Part shown: positions 1 to 15,300 of the stretch, piece by piece
Layout: each line of letters begins with the position of its first letter
Position numbering within the stretch: position 1 is the first letter of the stretch
Source of the DNA: Owenia fusiformis
Taxonomy: Eukaryota; Annelida; Polychaeta; Sabellida; Oweniidae
Assembly (NCBI GenBank): GCA_903813345.2
Contig: CAIIXF020000001.1
Location: 29,377,915-29,441,914, forward strand
DNA length: 64,000 nucleotides
Direction: 5' to 3'
Notes under the pieces: generated by a model
The model's input: the letters and a program-made list of their open reading frames with translations, nothing else
What the model was told of the DNA's origin: nothing
The model's database searches: none
Program-made: the position numbers and the translations under genes

Positions 1-224
1 AAAAGTATTGGTAACACACATAGAAATCAAGAATTTCACAATACAACTGGTCATAAGGAAACAAATCCTAACATCCCAAACTAGGATCTAACATGAACAG
101 ACATGGTAATTAAGTAGACATTAGATTATTAACATTAGACATTGAGATTATACACAGGTCATTTCTGGGAGAGGAATGAGGCACACACAGATTTAGATGG
201 TACACCCAAGGGGATTTGACTTAC

Positions 225-335
225 AACATTCAGATTCATCAGATCCATCAATGCAGTTGGGTATACCATTGCACTTTTCTGTCCCTGGGATACATGTACC
301 ATCTCCACAACGATGCTCACTGGGATCACATGCAG
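225..335 (-). CDS. HSPG2: Exon: LDLa repeat 43, last in window
   Basis: Motifs are [20 protein letters not shown] and IDGSDESEC. Histidine replaces the usual aromatic residue, both flanking calcium aspartates are asparagine, and the tail is back to two residues. This most C-terminal repeat therefore stands apart from the long-tail block. Its gtaagt donor shows that the gene continues beyond position 1. Confidence 0.9.
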
Positions 336-3300
336 CTAGAAATGTGAGGTTTTAAACAAAAAATAAGCTTATAAGCGAAAAAAATGGAAAAAGCTAAAAT
401 CATGGGAATGAAAAACCACTTAAGTTCTTAACTTTTCTCTGAAAGAATAATTTCATTTAATTATTTTGTGAATACAAAAACTTACAACACAAAGCTTTTG
501 ATTCATCAGAACCATCTGCACAATCCCCTTCTAGGCCATCACATTTGAATGCAATATCTATACACTCACCATCATTACAACGGAACTTCTCTGGACCACA
601 TGCATCTACAGCTACAACATTCATATGTAAATAGTTTGAGAATTTTGTATCATTGTGTATGTGTGAACTGTGATATAATTTTATGTTCATGTGTTTGTGT
701 GGTGATGCTATGACGATGATGCACATTCTCCATGTTTATATACGAAGCATGATGCTATTAGATTTTATCAAAACTTACAACAAACTTCCTCTAATTCATC
801 TGAGCCATCGCTACAGTCTTCCTTTTGATTACATTTATCTTCTACATCAATGCACTCTCCACTTTCACATGTAAACTGATTTTCGGAGCATGTTACAGAA
901 GCTAAAACAGAATTGATGGAATAAAATGGAAAAGAACAAATAATATGTATCTGTGTGTAGATTAATTTTGATAGACATTCAGAGTTTTGTCTGAAATGAT
1001 TAAAAATTGAAAAAAAGTTAATCACCATTCCATATCAACAGATGGTATGAAGTAAACAACACCACTGTATTGAACATTATATTACAAAGAATTATTTAGG
1101 GTTATCAACATGGGGAACATGTTTTATTAAAGAATTTGATTTTTTCGCTTCAATTATATGTTTCATCACATTTTCCTTCTACTCTATTGTCACATGTTAA
1201 CTCATTAGTGGTACATGTAACAGCTGTGGCTGAAACATTGATGCCAAGTATTATGAGGATTTGAATTTGTATTGGTTATCGTGCCATTGAAAATATGTGT
1301 ATATGTATGTCACACAAAATCAGGGGGAAAACTGTATTATATTAACAAAACAACACTTATATTAGGAAAATCTCAAATTCAATTCCAATTTGTGTTCAAA
1401 ACTTACAACAAATATATTCAGATTCATCAGAACCATCAGAACAGTCTCCTTTCCCATCACATGATAAGCTACCATCTATACATTCACCATTAGCACATGT
1501 GAATTCACCAGCAGTACAAGTTATTGGAGCTGAAATGTGGTGATGGGACATTTTAATACAACGATCCACCAACTACATAATGATGAGGAGTGTATATCTA
1601 TTGGTACAACCATTAAAATGTTTAAATAGAGCAATTTCTAATATATCTACTCAATAAAAACCTTATCAAAGTTTTTCATATACATTGTTGATATGTGCAT
1701 TTCCTTGTCCTGCAGTATGTGTCTAAGAATATGTGTTTTGATAAGCATGCAATGGGAATTTATCTTGATATACCTGATTATCTCTAGGTAAGGAGCCATA
1801 TTTTATCCTTGTCCTCTCTTGTGAATTATTACCAACTCAATATTATACGAGTCACGTGGATATCCTAATTTAACATAAGCAGTTGTCACATAATACTTGG
1901 GTGCTAAAACATGGCAGTCAGTATGTTAGAGACATGAAATGTTACAGAAATGAGGTGCTGAATAGTATAAAGAACAAAACTACATTTGATGATATCTTGC
2001 ATATGATATTCCAATTCATTTTCACTTAATAACTCGACAATTCCACACATAAAATTAAAAAAAAAACAATAGGAATGAGATAACAATATGTGATAATAAC
2101 TTTGTTGAGGGAAAAATGAAAATACTTTGTTGCAAACTGGACCCAAAGACAAAGAACCAGATCTGCCCTATGCAAGAAAGTCATCAAATATACTTCATAT
2201 AATGATTGGTATCATCTCGAATAATATTTGATTAACAGAAAAAGAATTCAGAATTCAATGAGTATTGACTAAAAAATGAAAATATATTGACATTAATTGT
2301 TATTTAATGAAGGAGGACAATATATCCGATCGGATAGAATGAGTCTCAGTTTCCATATCCTGCAAATGCATGCTGTAGAAATACCCCATTACCAAAGGAA
2401 TTGACCATGAAAACTTACAGCATGTTGAAACAGCTTCATCAGACCCATCCATACATTCTATGGTCATATCACATTTAAACATTATGTGTATGCACTCCCC
2501 ATTGTCACAACGAAACTGTGTATCACTACATTCTATAAAATGTACAATGATCTTATCATTGCTTCATACAATGGTGATGGAACATACAGTCTAAAGTGTT
2601 TTAATATTCTCTCTTGAAATGAGTCCACATTTAAACATTATATGAATGCACTTGCCATTATCATAATGAAACTGTGTATCACTACATTCTATAATATGTA
2701 CAATGATCTGAGAGCTTCATCAATGGTAATGGAACATGGAGTTTAAAGTGTTTTAAAATTCTCTTTTGAACCGAGTCTAAGGCAAGTAAAGCTGAGGTGC
2801 TTATATAAGAGGAAACATACTGCAAGTAGTTTCCGTATCTTCATCTGATCCATCTACACAGTCCTTTAACAGGTCACATTTAAAGTATATATTAATGCAC
2901 TCCCCACTCCCACACTGGAACTCATTCTCTGTACACTCTCTCTTAGCTAGAATGGATCAATTCAAAAGACAATCATCCCATTGTTTTCTATCTGTTATGA
3001 GATTAAGCCATCTTTATAGCTCACAGTTACTATATTTCTGCATGTACAGGGTGATCAAGAAGAAATGAGAAGTGCTGTCATCAATGGAAAAGTAATACAA
3101 TATTTACTAAATATTTACATACATCATATAAACATCAACTCGATCAAGATGTTTCAAAAAAGAATTTTCTGAGTGGTACACTTAAACATTCTCGAGACAA
3201 GCTTAGTATAGGTGTTTCAAACTATAATTACAATATGAAACACTAATAATGCCAAGATACTCGCGTATATCACACATGCATTCCCCGAAGTATTAGATTG

Positions 3301-6300
3301 TTCGAAAAGAGAAAAGAGCACTTTTGCATTTACTTATCTCTCACCCTATACATATACTATTCTGTATCATATTTCCATCTGATTAAGAAGGAGAAAAAGA
3401 ACAGTGGGTGAAGGTCATTATTAACATTGGGGACAGAACTATATTATACCACTATATTATTCCACATGTTAACAACATACGATTTGATTAAGGCGACTAT
3501 TACTATCTAGTATTATAGTTCTTAACACAAACCAAACTTACGACATATTGTATTTGCTTCATCTGAGCCATCCATACAGTTTTCCTCACCATTACATTTA
3601 AACTGTAAATCTATACATTCACCATCATCACAGTGAAACATATCAGCACTACAGCCAGAGGACACTAAACAAAATGATGTGAAATATGAAATACATATTT
3701 TGAATGGGTCAACAGATTATGTCTTTAAGACAATGTATTTTGCAGTGATGTAATGAAATTTTCAAAGGAGAACATGATGAGGGTTTACAGAAAAAACTTA
3801 CTACAATAGGTTTCTAGTTCATCTGAACCATCGCTGCAGTCTTTTCGACCATCACATTTCTTGTTGAGACCAACACACTGACCATTATCACATTCAAACT
3901 GAACAGCAGTGCATTTTTCCAAAGTACTCGCTAAAATTATTGTTGAGAATAACCAATAAAAGCAAAAAGAAATGGAATTGATATTGGTTCTGAATATGTA
4001 AATATTACAATAGACTTCAAAACATGGCGATTTTTATCTCCAGATGTTCAAATTGTTGAAAACTTACGACAAGTTATTTCGGACTCATCTGAGCCATCAC
4101 TACAGTCATCATTACTATCACATTTCTTAATACCATCAATACACTCTCCATTGCTACATGTAAACTGATCAGCAGAGCATTCTACAGTTTTTGGGGCTGA
4201 AATATCCATGTGAAAAAATAAAAAACAATATTTATTTTTCAAATAATACGATATTCTCAACATTATCACTTTTGCTTCTTGTTTTCCATGTTTTGTGAAT
4301 AATCCAGTTTCTGATTTTTATTAGACTACCAAGTTCTTCAAATTTTCCCTAGTTATGCTATATGTTAGTTTTCTCTGGCTTTCTCTGGCCTGCTCAGTAT
4401 ATATGATTAAAGCTTACAACATGTAGATGGAGATTCATCTGAACCATCTGTGCAATCCTTATACTTGTCACATTTCCTTCTATTGTCTATACAATTTCCA
4501 TTGTCACATCGAAACTCATACCAACTGCAGTTGCGGGCAGTTTCTATAATATAATGGTTGAGGTATGCAGTAAAACACAGAACATTTTGATTAGTTTAAC
4601 AATACGACTGCTTGTACCTTTTAGAATGAAGCAGTTTTACTGAATGCACTATTCAATGTTATTGTGATATTATTATAATGCCAGTTTTGTAATATATGTA
4701 ATTGTCTGGAGCTTAAGAGACTTACGACAGTTGGCTTGTAGTTCATCTGAACCATCTTGACAATCTACATAACGATCACATTTCCTTCTCTTGTCTATAC
4801 ATTTGCCATCATCGCAGCGAAACTCAAAGAAAGTACAATTACGAGGAGCTACAATGTTCAATGTTCCAATCATTACGTTAACAGCAAACAGACCGAAACT
4901 AAGGTATCAATCCAATTCAATTCATTTTATAGAATTAGGAATTTCATGAAAATCAATACACATTTGTTCACGCTTCACATGTATTTCAAAATATGTTTGA
5001 TTGTGAGAAATCATTCTCTCATAAAAAGAACTTACGGCAGGTAATAACTGATTCATCTGATCCATCATAACAATCAGAATAAAGATCACACTTAAATCTA
5101 CTGTCAATGCAAAGTGAACCATCATCACATTGGAACTCAGTGGGGCCACACATAGATGTCACTGCTACAATATAACACCAGTTGAATATTAGGTACAAAG
5201 GTCCATTCATATCCAATCTAGTGCCTCTCTATTTATACTCTTTATATTGGATATAGTCGGATAAATCAAACCAGATGTATCATGTCCAGTCTCTGGAACA
5301 CTGGTGCCTGAGATTTTAGTAATGACAATCATAGTTACATTAAACATTAGGGCATACATTGTACAGTACAGATGCACCTGTCCAATGCAGCAGCTATTTG
5401 GCACACATGAGTAGAGTGAATATCTTATCTGGCTTTGATCATCTTATGACTTAGGCTTTAAATAGATCAAGATTATGCAAAGACTTACGACATATAGTTT
5501 CTAATTCATCCGACCCATCACTACAGTCTTTTACATCATCACACTTCTTTTTATTATCAATACAGTCACCATTATCACATGTGAACTCTGTAGAGCTACA
5601 ACTTGACACTAAAATATCAAATTGTACCATGTTTAAGCATGTGACACAACATCAAGCATGTTTCAAAGCTTTTAACAGGATTTCATTTTGTTGAGACAAA
5701 TGAAACTCCAAATGACATAATGACATGAAATACTCCATTACGTTTGTTCATCTCTGAATTGGGTGTTCAATGGAACTTCTTATTAAAAAAAGTTTGTAAA
5801 GAAACATGTAGTATGGACACTTGATTGAGCTCATGAATGAAGGAATATGGTTTGATAGAACTGAATGACTTACGACATGTCATTTCAGATTCATCTGAGC
5901 CATCACTACAATCTTTGGAATTATCACAGGTTAATGCAAGTTTTATGCATTCACCATTAGCACATCTGAATTCACTCACATCGCATGTTACAGGAGCTGC
6001 AATATCAAATAGATGCAGCAAAATCAGAGAGAAAATAGAGAATAAATTCCTACTCCACGGGAATCATATTCATCCCATATCCATGATTGACAATGCCACA
6101 ATATCTCATTATGAAAGACAATTGTGGATAATTTTTAAAATTGAGTAAATCTTTTTTTAAACATAATATCAGACATCTTCTGACAGTTTTGGATCTATAG
6201 CATAACTGAACTTACTACATTCTTCAGATTCATCTGATCCATCAGTACAATCATTCGTACCATCACATTTCTTCTCGATATCTATGCAGTCACCGTTAGA

Positions 6301-9300
6301 ACAAGTAAATGTGTTGCTTCCACAAACTTTCGGCGCTAAAATGTGGGAGCACCATAAATCACAATGATAAGTAATGATGATAAGTGATTGATGGGACCAA
6401 AGGTTTTGAATGAATCAAAACTAAAAGAACTGTCAATTTTATCATTTAAAGATTTAAATCCTTAATCCAAAACCAGATGATAACTTACAGCATGTTGCCT
6501 TTGCTTCATCTGATCCATCTTTACAATCACTCCAACCATCACATTTACGTTCAATACTAATACACTTTCCAGTGCCACAGCGAAACTCTTTCTCAGTGCA
6601 TTCCAATAAAGCTAGAATATGAAGCCAAATAGATTGCACAAGAATGCTCAAAATGTGTATCAGGGATTGATAAAAAAAGGTCTAAGGGTTTATTATGAAC
6701 AAATAGAAACAATACCATGGAGTAATAATGTATACAGGGTTATCTAAATTCATTGTCGGATTGGAATCCTATACTTTAATACAGGTCATATATAAACATG
6801 TAGAGGGCTGGTATTTATGTTAATTTTTAATTCAGATGTTTAAATTGGTTATTGGAATAATAAGGGGACTCACGACAAGTTTTTTCAGATTCATCTGAAC
6901 CATCAGTACAATCCTTTCCTCCATCACATTTCAATGCAATGTTAATGCACTCCCCTGTCTCACATCTAAACTGTTTATCTGTGCAAGTCCCTCTCACTAA
7001 AACACGTGGCATGTAGTTGTATACATATTTTGGGGGATTTTTGGATTTTGGAATGACGATATGTTTTGTCATATAGTTGTGATTTTTGCATTGGTTATCA
7101 TGTAATAATGTTGAGAGCAGGCCTTATGGCTTGATTTCATTGTGTAATCTTTTCATACAATGATGCCCTATATGGTTTCACATTTAGATAGGCCAGCAAC
7201 CTATGGTAACTATATGACTATATTATATATTCAATTCAAATATGCCAAATATATTTATTTATTATGCAACTCACAACAAGAAGTCAGAGATTCATCTGAG
7301 CCATCTGGACAATCTACAGCTTGATCACATTTCCAACTTATGTCTATACAGCTACCATCTCCACACTCGAACTGTTTACTTGTGCAATTTTGAAGGGCTA
7401 GGGAAATTACAAAGGTTTTAAAATAACAACATGACATTGTTTCTTTGATGTTTTCTAATGTCTGTGTTATAAAAAGTTTTATCTGTTACCTAATTCATCA
7501 TTCAATTTTTTGAATCGCCTAGATTATACTTCACTGAATTAATGGTTTCAATGAGATTTCCTTCAATGGGATATGAGTTTCTGATTCGGCTATGACTTAT
7601 CAATTTGATGAGTTGTGTCAATGTTATTCTAATATGCTCTAAACTTACGACAATTTGCCTCAGATTCATCAGAGCCATCAAAACATTCCTTAACCCCATC
7701 ACACAACCATTCAATATTAATACAATCCCCATCATCACACCTGAACTGCTTGTCAGTACATTCAACGGGAGCTATAATGTGGATTAAAGTTCATTAATCA
7801 ACTTCTGCTCCACGCATCCTGATGTAGGGATTCTACATGTAATTCTTCTTAAAAACCGTTTGACAATGTGTAAAATTAAAGCTTTAAATTGTGAAGTTCT
7901 TGAATAAAGCGGAGAATGTGTATGTTAATTACTTACGACAAGTTACATCAGATTCATCTGAAGCATCTTTACAATCGGGAGAACCATCACATTTCCATGC
8001 TAACTCAATACATCCACCATCATCACATGTAAACATTTCATTGCCACATTTGTTTGTTGCTACAGTAGGAAGTATTTAACAAATTAAATGAATATCTTCT
8101 TTAGAATAACTTTAGTTGCGCCATTCTCACGTTACCCATCATAGTTTGAACAATATATGTATGTTCTATATTGCAGATTGATATTAAGATTTGTGTACCA
8201 TATGGATCTGGTTTTTACCTTAGTCTTTATGGATTAAAACTGTTTTGATGTTAATGTTCTTCAATTCATGTTTGTACTTGTATTTTTGAGTACTGTTTAT
8301 ATGGTAAACTTACGACAGATAATATCATATTCATCTGAGCCATCTTTGCAATCTTCTGTTCCATCACATTTCTTAGTCAAATCAACACAATTCCCATCAA
8401 AACATCGGAAATCATTATCAGTACATTCAACTGGGGCTAGAAAGTGAAAATCCAAATTGATATCCCTTTATGATTATAATAATTATTTGTTCAATTTAAC
8501 ATAAAGAATAATGTTTAATACTAACAGATTGTGGTCAACAAACTTACGACATGTTGTTTCAGATTCATCTGAACCATCAGAGCAATCATCATTACCATCA
8601 CATTTCACTTTAGCATCAATACACTTGCCATTGTCACATGTAAAGGTATTAACAGGACACGTAATTGGGGCTAAAAGATTGAAATAAATGAGTATTTTAA
8701 GGGTGTTTTGTCAACCCTTCACAAACGTTTTATACTAGCCCTAATGTTACATAAATCAACCTCAAATTGTATACCAAAGGATTGCAATCTAGTTCATTTA
8801 AAAATGGATGATTCAGTGAATGAAATGCATGGCGACAAGATAGCAAGAATTGCACTACAGGGGACTTACGACACAAATCTTTTGCTTCATCAGACCCATC
8901 CCCACAATCATCATTGCCGTCACACTTTCTGAGAACATCAACACAAGCCCCATTGCCACAAGTGAACTCAATATCAGTACAATCAGTGGTGGGTGCTACA
9001 ATATCATTCCAATTCATTATAGCACATTCAGGAGGGGTTTCAGCTGGTAAATGGAGACGAGACACCACTCAATAAGTGTCATGTTATTATAATAACAGAA
9101 GTGACTAATACAAAAACAACAGGATCAAGTTGGCCGAATGGCTGTTGAATCCAAATGAGTTAAGAGATGAATCAGTGTAAATATTAGAGTTAACAACTTA
9201 CGTTGTTCACAAATTTCTGGTGCTTCATCTGATCCATCTTGACAATCCTTTGCCTTATCACATCTCCAACTAAGTTCAATGCACTCCCCATTTTCACATT

Positions 9301-12300
9301 GAAACTGAGTCTCAGTGCACACTAAATGTGATATCAAGAAAGAAAATAATGAGGGTATATCCTTGACTAATTTGTCAAGTCTGGACTAGTATTAAAAATG
9401 TAATGTTGTAAGCTGCATGTCTGTGTTTCTAAAGCTCTGGTTTATGAAGAACTCTTTCTAAAGTTGAGGTTTACGATTTTTCATAGGTGCGATGAAACTT
9501 TTAAAAACCTGACTAACATAATTATAAGCACATTCAAACAATAGATCTGTCTTCTACCACTGATGCTAAAATAACTCTAACTTACTACAATTTGACTCCC
9601 ATTCATCAGAACCATCTCTGCAGTCCTCTAGACGGTCACATTTATAATCAACATTAATACATTCCCCATTATTGCAACGAAACTCATCTTCTACACACGC
9701 AGCTATGTCTAAAATGTTCATGTTTCTGACTTAGATATTGAATATTTAACCTTAATGAATCCTTACGCTCTAAATCTAAAACAGGTGAATTAAAATCCAA
9801 CCTACTTATAAAGGAATTTTAAAATATATAAGGAATATGTACTTCTTTGGATGTGCATTTTCTTAATTCTAAATCACTCAATGTAATGTATGTATTTCAT
9901 TTTGTAATTCCTGACTTACTACAAGTTTCGGCTGATTCATCAGAACCATCGCTACAATCCACATTATCATTGCACTTCTTAGCGATGTTTATACATTCTC
10001 CATTATCACAACGGAAATCAGAATCACCAGTACAAGCTTTAAAACCGAATGATATGTTCTTCAGAATGTGAGTATAAATATCAATAAAACAAATCGATGT
10101 TCACTTCCATGGTTTTTCTTAATAATCAATTGGGTAATATGTTATATTTGTAACAACCAATCAGTATTAAGAGTCGAATAAAACTTACGACAATTTTCTT
10201 CCAATTCATCTGAGCCATCGAGACAGTATTCTATACCATCACATTTATAACTACCATCTATACACTCCCCATCATTACAGCGGAATTCACCAACAGCACA
10301 AACAATAGGTGCTAAAATATTATATCTCAAATATTGTAAAAACAACCAAAACCACACATTATATTGGTGTACGTGTCAAATATTCCACGAAGTTCTTCTT
10401 GTATTATGTAATGTTATAATGAAATTTAAAATGGTTAAACTTGTTTTTGAAATATCTTCTTGAGGAGTTGTTGACAGATAACTTAGTTTAAATGAGGTGT
10501 AGTATTGTGTTGGAGAAAATTCTGAATTAGACCTAAACTGACCTTCAATTGTTTGCGGTTGTATGTATGCATGTGGTATGTATGTATGTATGTGTATTGG
10601 ATGTATCAGTCTAGTATCAATAAAGCATTGCTTATTAGGTTGTGGTCCATCTTGGAACATATCCCGTGACGAATTGCACTTCACTGTTGTGACAGTTGTG
10701 CAATTTTTATTGAACAATTGTTCAATAAAATACCTAAATATAAAGTATAAATGAAAAGTATACTTACGACAGTCTGCTCCAGTTTCGTCTGAACCGTCAC
10801 TACAGTCAACAAAACGATCACATTTCTTAGCTATATCGACACACTGTTTGTTTTCACATTGAAACTCACTAGAACTACACTCTGACTCTACCGGTGTTGC
10901 TAAAATATCATGCAGCATAAAATATTGATTCCAGATCAATGACTATGTGATCAAAATACTAAAGTCAACATATAATTTTTTTGTCATTGATGTGACATCA
11001 GTGTTTGCAAAAAGAAAGCATAAAGGAAAAGCTTATGAATCTGACAAAGAGATTTAAACAATATATGTTTTGACAAAAAACAGGGTCAAAAGATAAAAAA
11101 TAAAATAATAGAAGATGATTGTGTAATATATTTTTCTCTTTGTCAAATTAGCAGGTACGGACAATACTTTACAAACATAGAAACTTATACTACGGAATAT
11201 GTTGGTGTCAATACTGAATGGACAAAATCCGATGGTGACCACATTTTCATTTAAAGTTTGTATCAGTTCTAGTAAGCAATCCTGACAAAATCTTTTATTG
11301 AACATTTTTGATAAAATCTAAGATAATTCAGATCCTATTTGATGCTGTCACATCATTTGAAGTTTTGCTGGCTGATTTGGAAATATTAAATAACTAAATG
11401 GGCAACAGTCACCATCAGATAAAAGGGAAATAAACTATTGCTAAGCATTGGTTTATACTATACTAAACTTAAACTAAATAAAGCGATCTATACTACATGT
11501 GATTGACTACAACTATGCCAAAAGAGCATGCATCCATAACAAAAATTAAAAATTTTAAAAATTCTTGGAAAAACTTACGACAAGTAGCTTCAAATTCATC
11601 TGAACCATCAGAACAGTCCTCACGGCCATCACACTTTCTCCTTACATCAATGCAGTCACCATTACCACATTTGAACTCATTATCAGTGCATGCAACTGTA
11701 ACTACAATAAGGGGAGCACAGGTCTTAGAGCATGCCACCTGAGACTACTTACAGTAAATACCAAATCAAAAAATGGATGAAATGAAAGCTTCAAAACTGG
11801 CAACTGAATACAAGATTCATTTGAACATGCAGGCACTGAGATTTTCAATAACAGCTTTCCCTGAAATGCCCTTTATATAAAGACAGATAAGGTATATCAT
11901 ATCATGGTTAAATGTTATAACTCATACTTGTCAAAAATTACATTAAGAAGATAGTTTATTCAAGGATTTAATAATTGTCTTGAACAGTCAATGCCCATCA
12001 CTGCTCCAAGCAAATAACTATATGTGCTAAGTCTGATAACTTTGATCACTAAAACTAAGTCACTCTTTGACAAGTACAAGTGAAACCTATTCTACTTATC
12101 ATTCACCTATGTTCTTATTTAGTGTAGACAACAAATAATAACCATCACAAGCAATGAAAGGAAACATGCATGAAGAATTCAAAGTGTACTCACGACAAGT
12201 AGCTTCAGATTCATCTGAACCATCGGAACAGTCCTCGCGGCTATCGCACTTTCTCCTTGCATCAATGCAGTCGCCATTGGCACATGTGAACTCAAAAGCA

Positions 12301-15300
12301 GTGCACTCTACTGCAGCTAAAATGTGGGAAACATTGTAAGCGCACATGCAGGGAGCTGATGAAGTGATATTCTATTGTTCCAAATATTTGTATTGCTAAT
12401 ATTCACATTGTTTGTTAAAAACATGCAATATGTCAACTGCTCAAACATTTTAATATTGAATTTTTCAAAACCTCTCAGCCATTTTGCCCAAATGATAAAT
12501 GCAATATTTAATGTTCATCCCATTTATGTCGAACCAGATACAATGCTGAATAATATTAGCAATATAAATATATGTATTGTTCATGTACTTTAAGTTCTTT
12601 TTTGGAGTACAATGAAGAATGATTCTATTTTGAACTACTAATAAAGCACTGTGATAAAGACAATATTGGAAATCCAGGAAATATGTTCCAAAACAAAAAT
12701 GACTAAATACAGTATCAGTATATAAGGGTTGTTTAGCATTTTAAATATACAGGGTTCATACATGGGAAATATCTGTATCTCCCTATGGGCCACAGGGACT
12801 GAGAAAGATACACATATTTCCCAAGGGATAAACCCTGCATCCAAATCCAAGCATACATAATAAACATATCCTATACCTCCATTCTACCTATTATAAGGTT
12901 TTTTAAAAAATGTTAAAAAGCTTAATTCTAGTTTTTGAAAATGGAATATTTCAGATAACACTTTTGAGTAAAAATGAAAAAATTCATGTTCAGTTTTAAA
13001 ACTGAGATAAAAATCTATTTTTAAAACTGTTATGAAGTGGGACAGGATTGACAAATGAAAAATGCCTCTGCTGTAGCAGGATATATAAATTCCACTCCCT
13101 AGATACATCATATATTCCCATGTGTTATCTACATGGGATACACATGTTCATCCAATGGTCATTTCTGTATAGTAGTCATTAAAGCCATTGTATGTGGCTT
13201 TACCAGTGATCAGAGAAAACTGAGTCATATTGACCACATATACACTTACAACATGCACTTGCTGACTCATCTGATCCATCTCTACAGTCCTCATACTGGT
13301 CACATTTCCTTCTGTTATCTATACAATCACCATCTGAGCAGCGGAATTCATAAGCAGTGCATTCACGAGGGGCTACAATATGGGAAGTTAACAGGGTATT
13401 CATAAGCGCAAACGCAAGGAGCATGAATCTATTTTGTCATATGATTCCTCGTTTTGATACTGAACAAAACCTGAATCATTAAACATCATAGATTTCAATG
13501 TTAATCAAAATTATTCACTCCTTCCCAACCAAGTATCTTATTCATAGACAAGCAGTCTTTAAATACAGGCACAACTCATTTTGGGATTTTGGGAGGAGAC
13601 CTTTGGATTGCATAGTGTGACACTGCATTTGAAGAATTGAAGATAACTGGTTGGGACCGAGTGAACAATCGCGCAATGCATGGCCCTGGCATCAAAGTCA
13701 CCCCCAAAACAGGTACTGACACAATCATAAAAAAAATTGTATAAGAATTTCAAGTCAGGTCAATTATAGTGTCATAGGTGATTGCTGTTAACCATCATTA
13801 ATCTTGAGCTACCTTCATTATTTCAATTTCAGAAAACAATAATTTTGTAAATATCATCTCTAACAGCGTTTGGACCAATGGTCAAACACATGTGTATTAA
13901 ATAAAACACTGAGACGTGATGTCAAAAGTATCTAAAGATTAATATCCTGGAAGGTTTTTAACTGTGAAATGCTTTAAATAGAAAACAATCAAGTTCTCAA
14001 GTCCACCAATGCAACTAGATAGCATGTACCCATGCATTCTTGAGTGCTCCAGCCCCTAACCACTTTGCATTTAAAAACAAAAATCAGGTTTATTAAAAAA
14101 TAGGGTTTTTCAAAAAGCAGAAAACAACAATTATTATTATCATCTCACTGTCATAGTTCTCATTCTGTGATTTGTTGAACAGGGATCATATGATACAAAA
14201 GATATCTTGCGATATTTCCCTGTAATCCTTGCTGTTCATTGGCAGAAAAGTGAGCCTCGTTTTAAAGAGCAAATATTCCATTCAACCTGTTTTTAATATT
14301 CCTTCTCTATAATGAATCCCTCCCTTTTCCATGGTTACAGAATAAGAAACACAACAGTGAATAATAAAACAAATATTTCATTCTATTGTCAAAAGAACAA
14401 AATATTTGAATAGTATGTTTTGGAAATAAGCAGCAACAAATACAATACTGAGGAAATTAATACTTGTTAATAGGTTGCAGAGATTCAAGATTGACTTACG
14501 ACATGTGGCGTCATTTTCATCTGAGCCATCACGGCAATCATCTCGTCTATCGCACTTCCTCCTGCCATCAATACACTGGCCATTGTCGCAGCGGAATTGG
14601 TCTGGGGTACAATCCCCTGATGCTGAAGCCAAAGAAAATGTTATGTTACTATTAATTTGAAATTGTAAATAAAACATAAATTATCCACATTTTTGTTTGA
14701 AGAAGTTCTTTTATTGTATGCATCATGTAGTGTTCGTTTTTTATTTCAAGTTTTTTGTCAGGGAGTAATGTTAAAGCCGATCAACTGGGGCTCAGAAAAA
14801 TTTGGTTGTGTGACAACTAGCAAAGGAATTCCTCTGTCATATTCATCTACACTATAGCATAGACTTGAAACAAATCAAATCTCTTATTTCAACACATTCC
14901 ATATGTATTGCTGAACACAATAAGTACCAGTAATAAAAATCTACATATGATAGTAAAACTAAAATGACTTACGGCAATCCTTTTCATCAGATTTGTCTTT
15001 GCAATCAGGTCGTCCATCACACTGCAGTCCGGCATCGACACACTGACCTCCAGTCTCACATCTAAACTGACCGCTTACACAGCGTGCTATTTATGGAAAT
15101 AACCAAGGAAAGCGTGAATGGCAAATCAATGTATAATATTATTCGAATGATGCACAGTGAGAAAGTGATCCTAAATTAAGTGCAGAGTAGGTGACCTTCA
15201 AATCTGTGTCACTGTAAAAAATCAGATTCCCGAAAACATTTTTTTCTGTACCAAATTCAGAAATCTGATAATTTTATACAGGGCACATATCGAAGAGGCA

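Noticed and set aside
3045-3070. acagggtgatc-type segment (also near 6733 and 22515) resembling mariner ends
   Set aside because: No paired inverted end or transposase remnant was found near any of the three.
7502-7765. 87-codon minus-strand frame over LDLa repeat 25
   Set aside because: Shadow frame; the LDLa frame carries the six cysteines and the splice phases.
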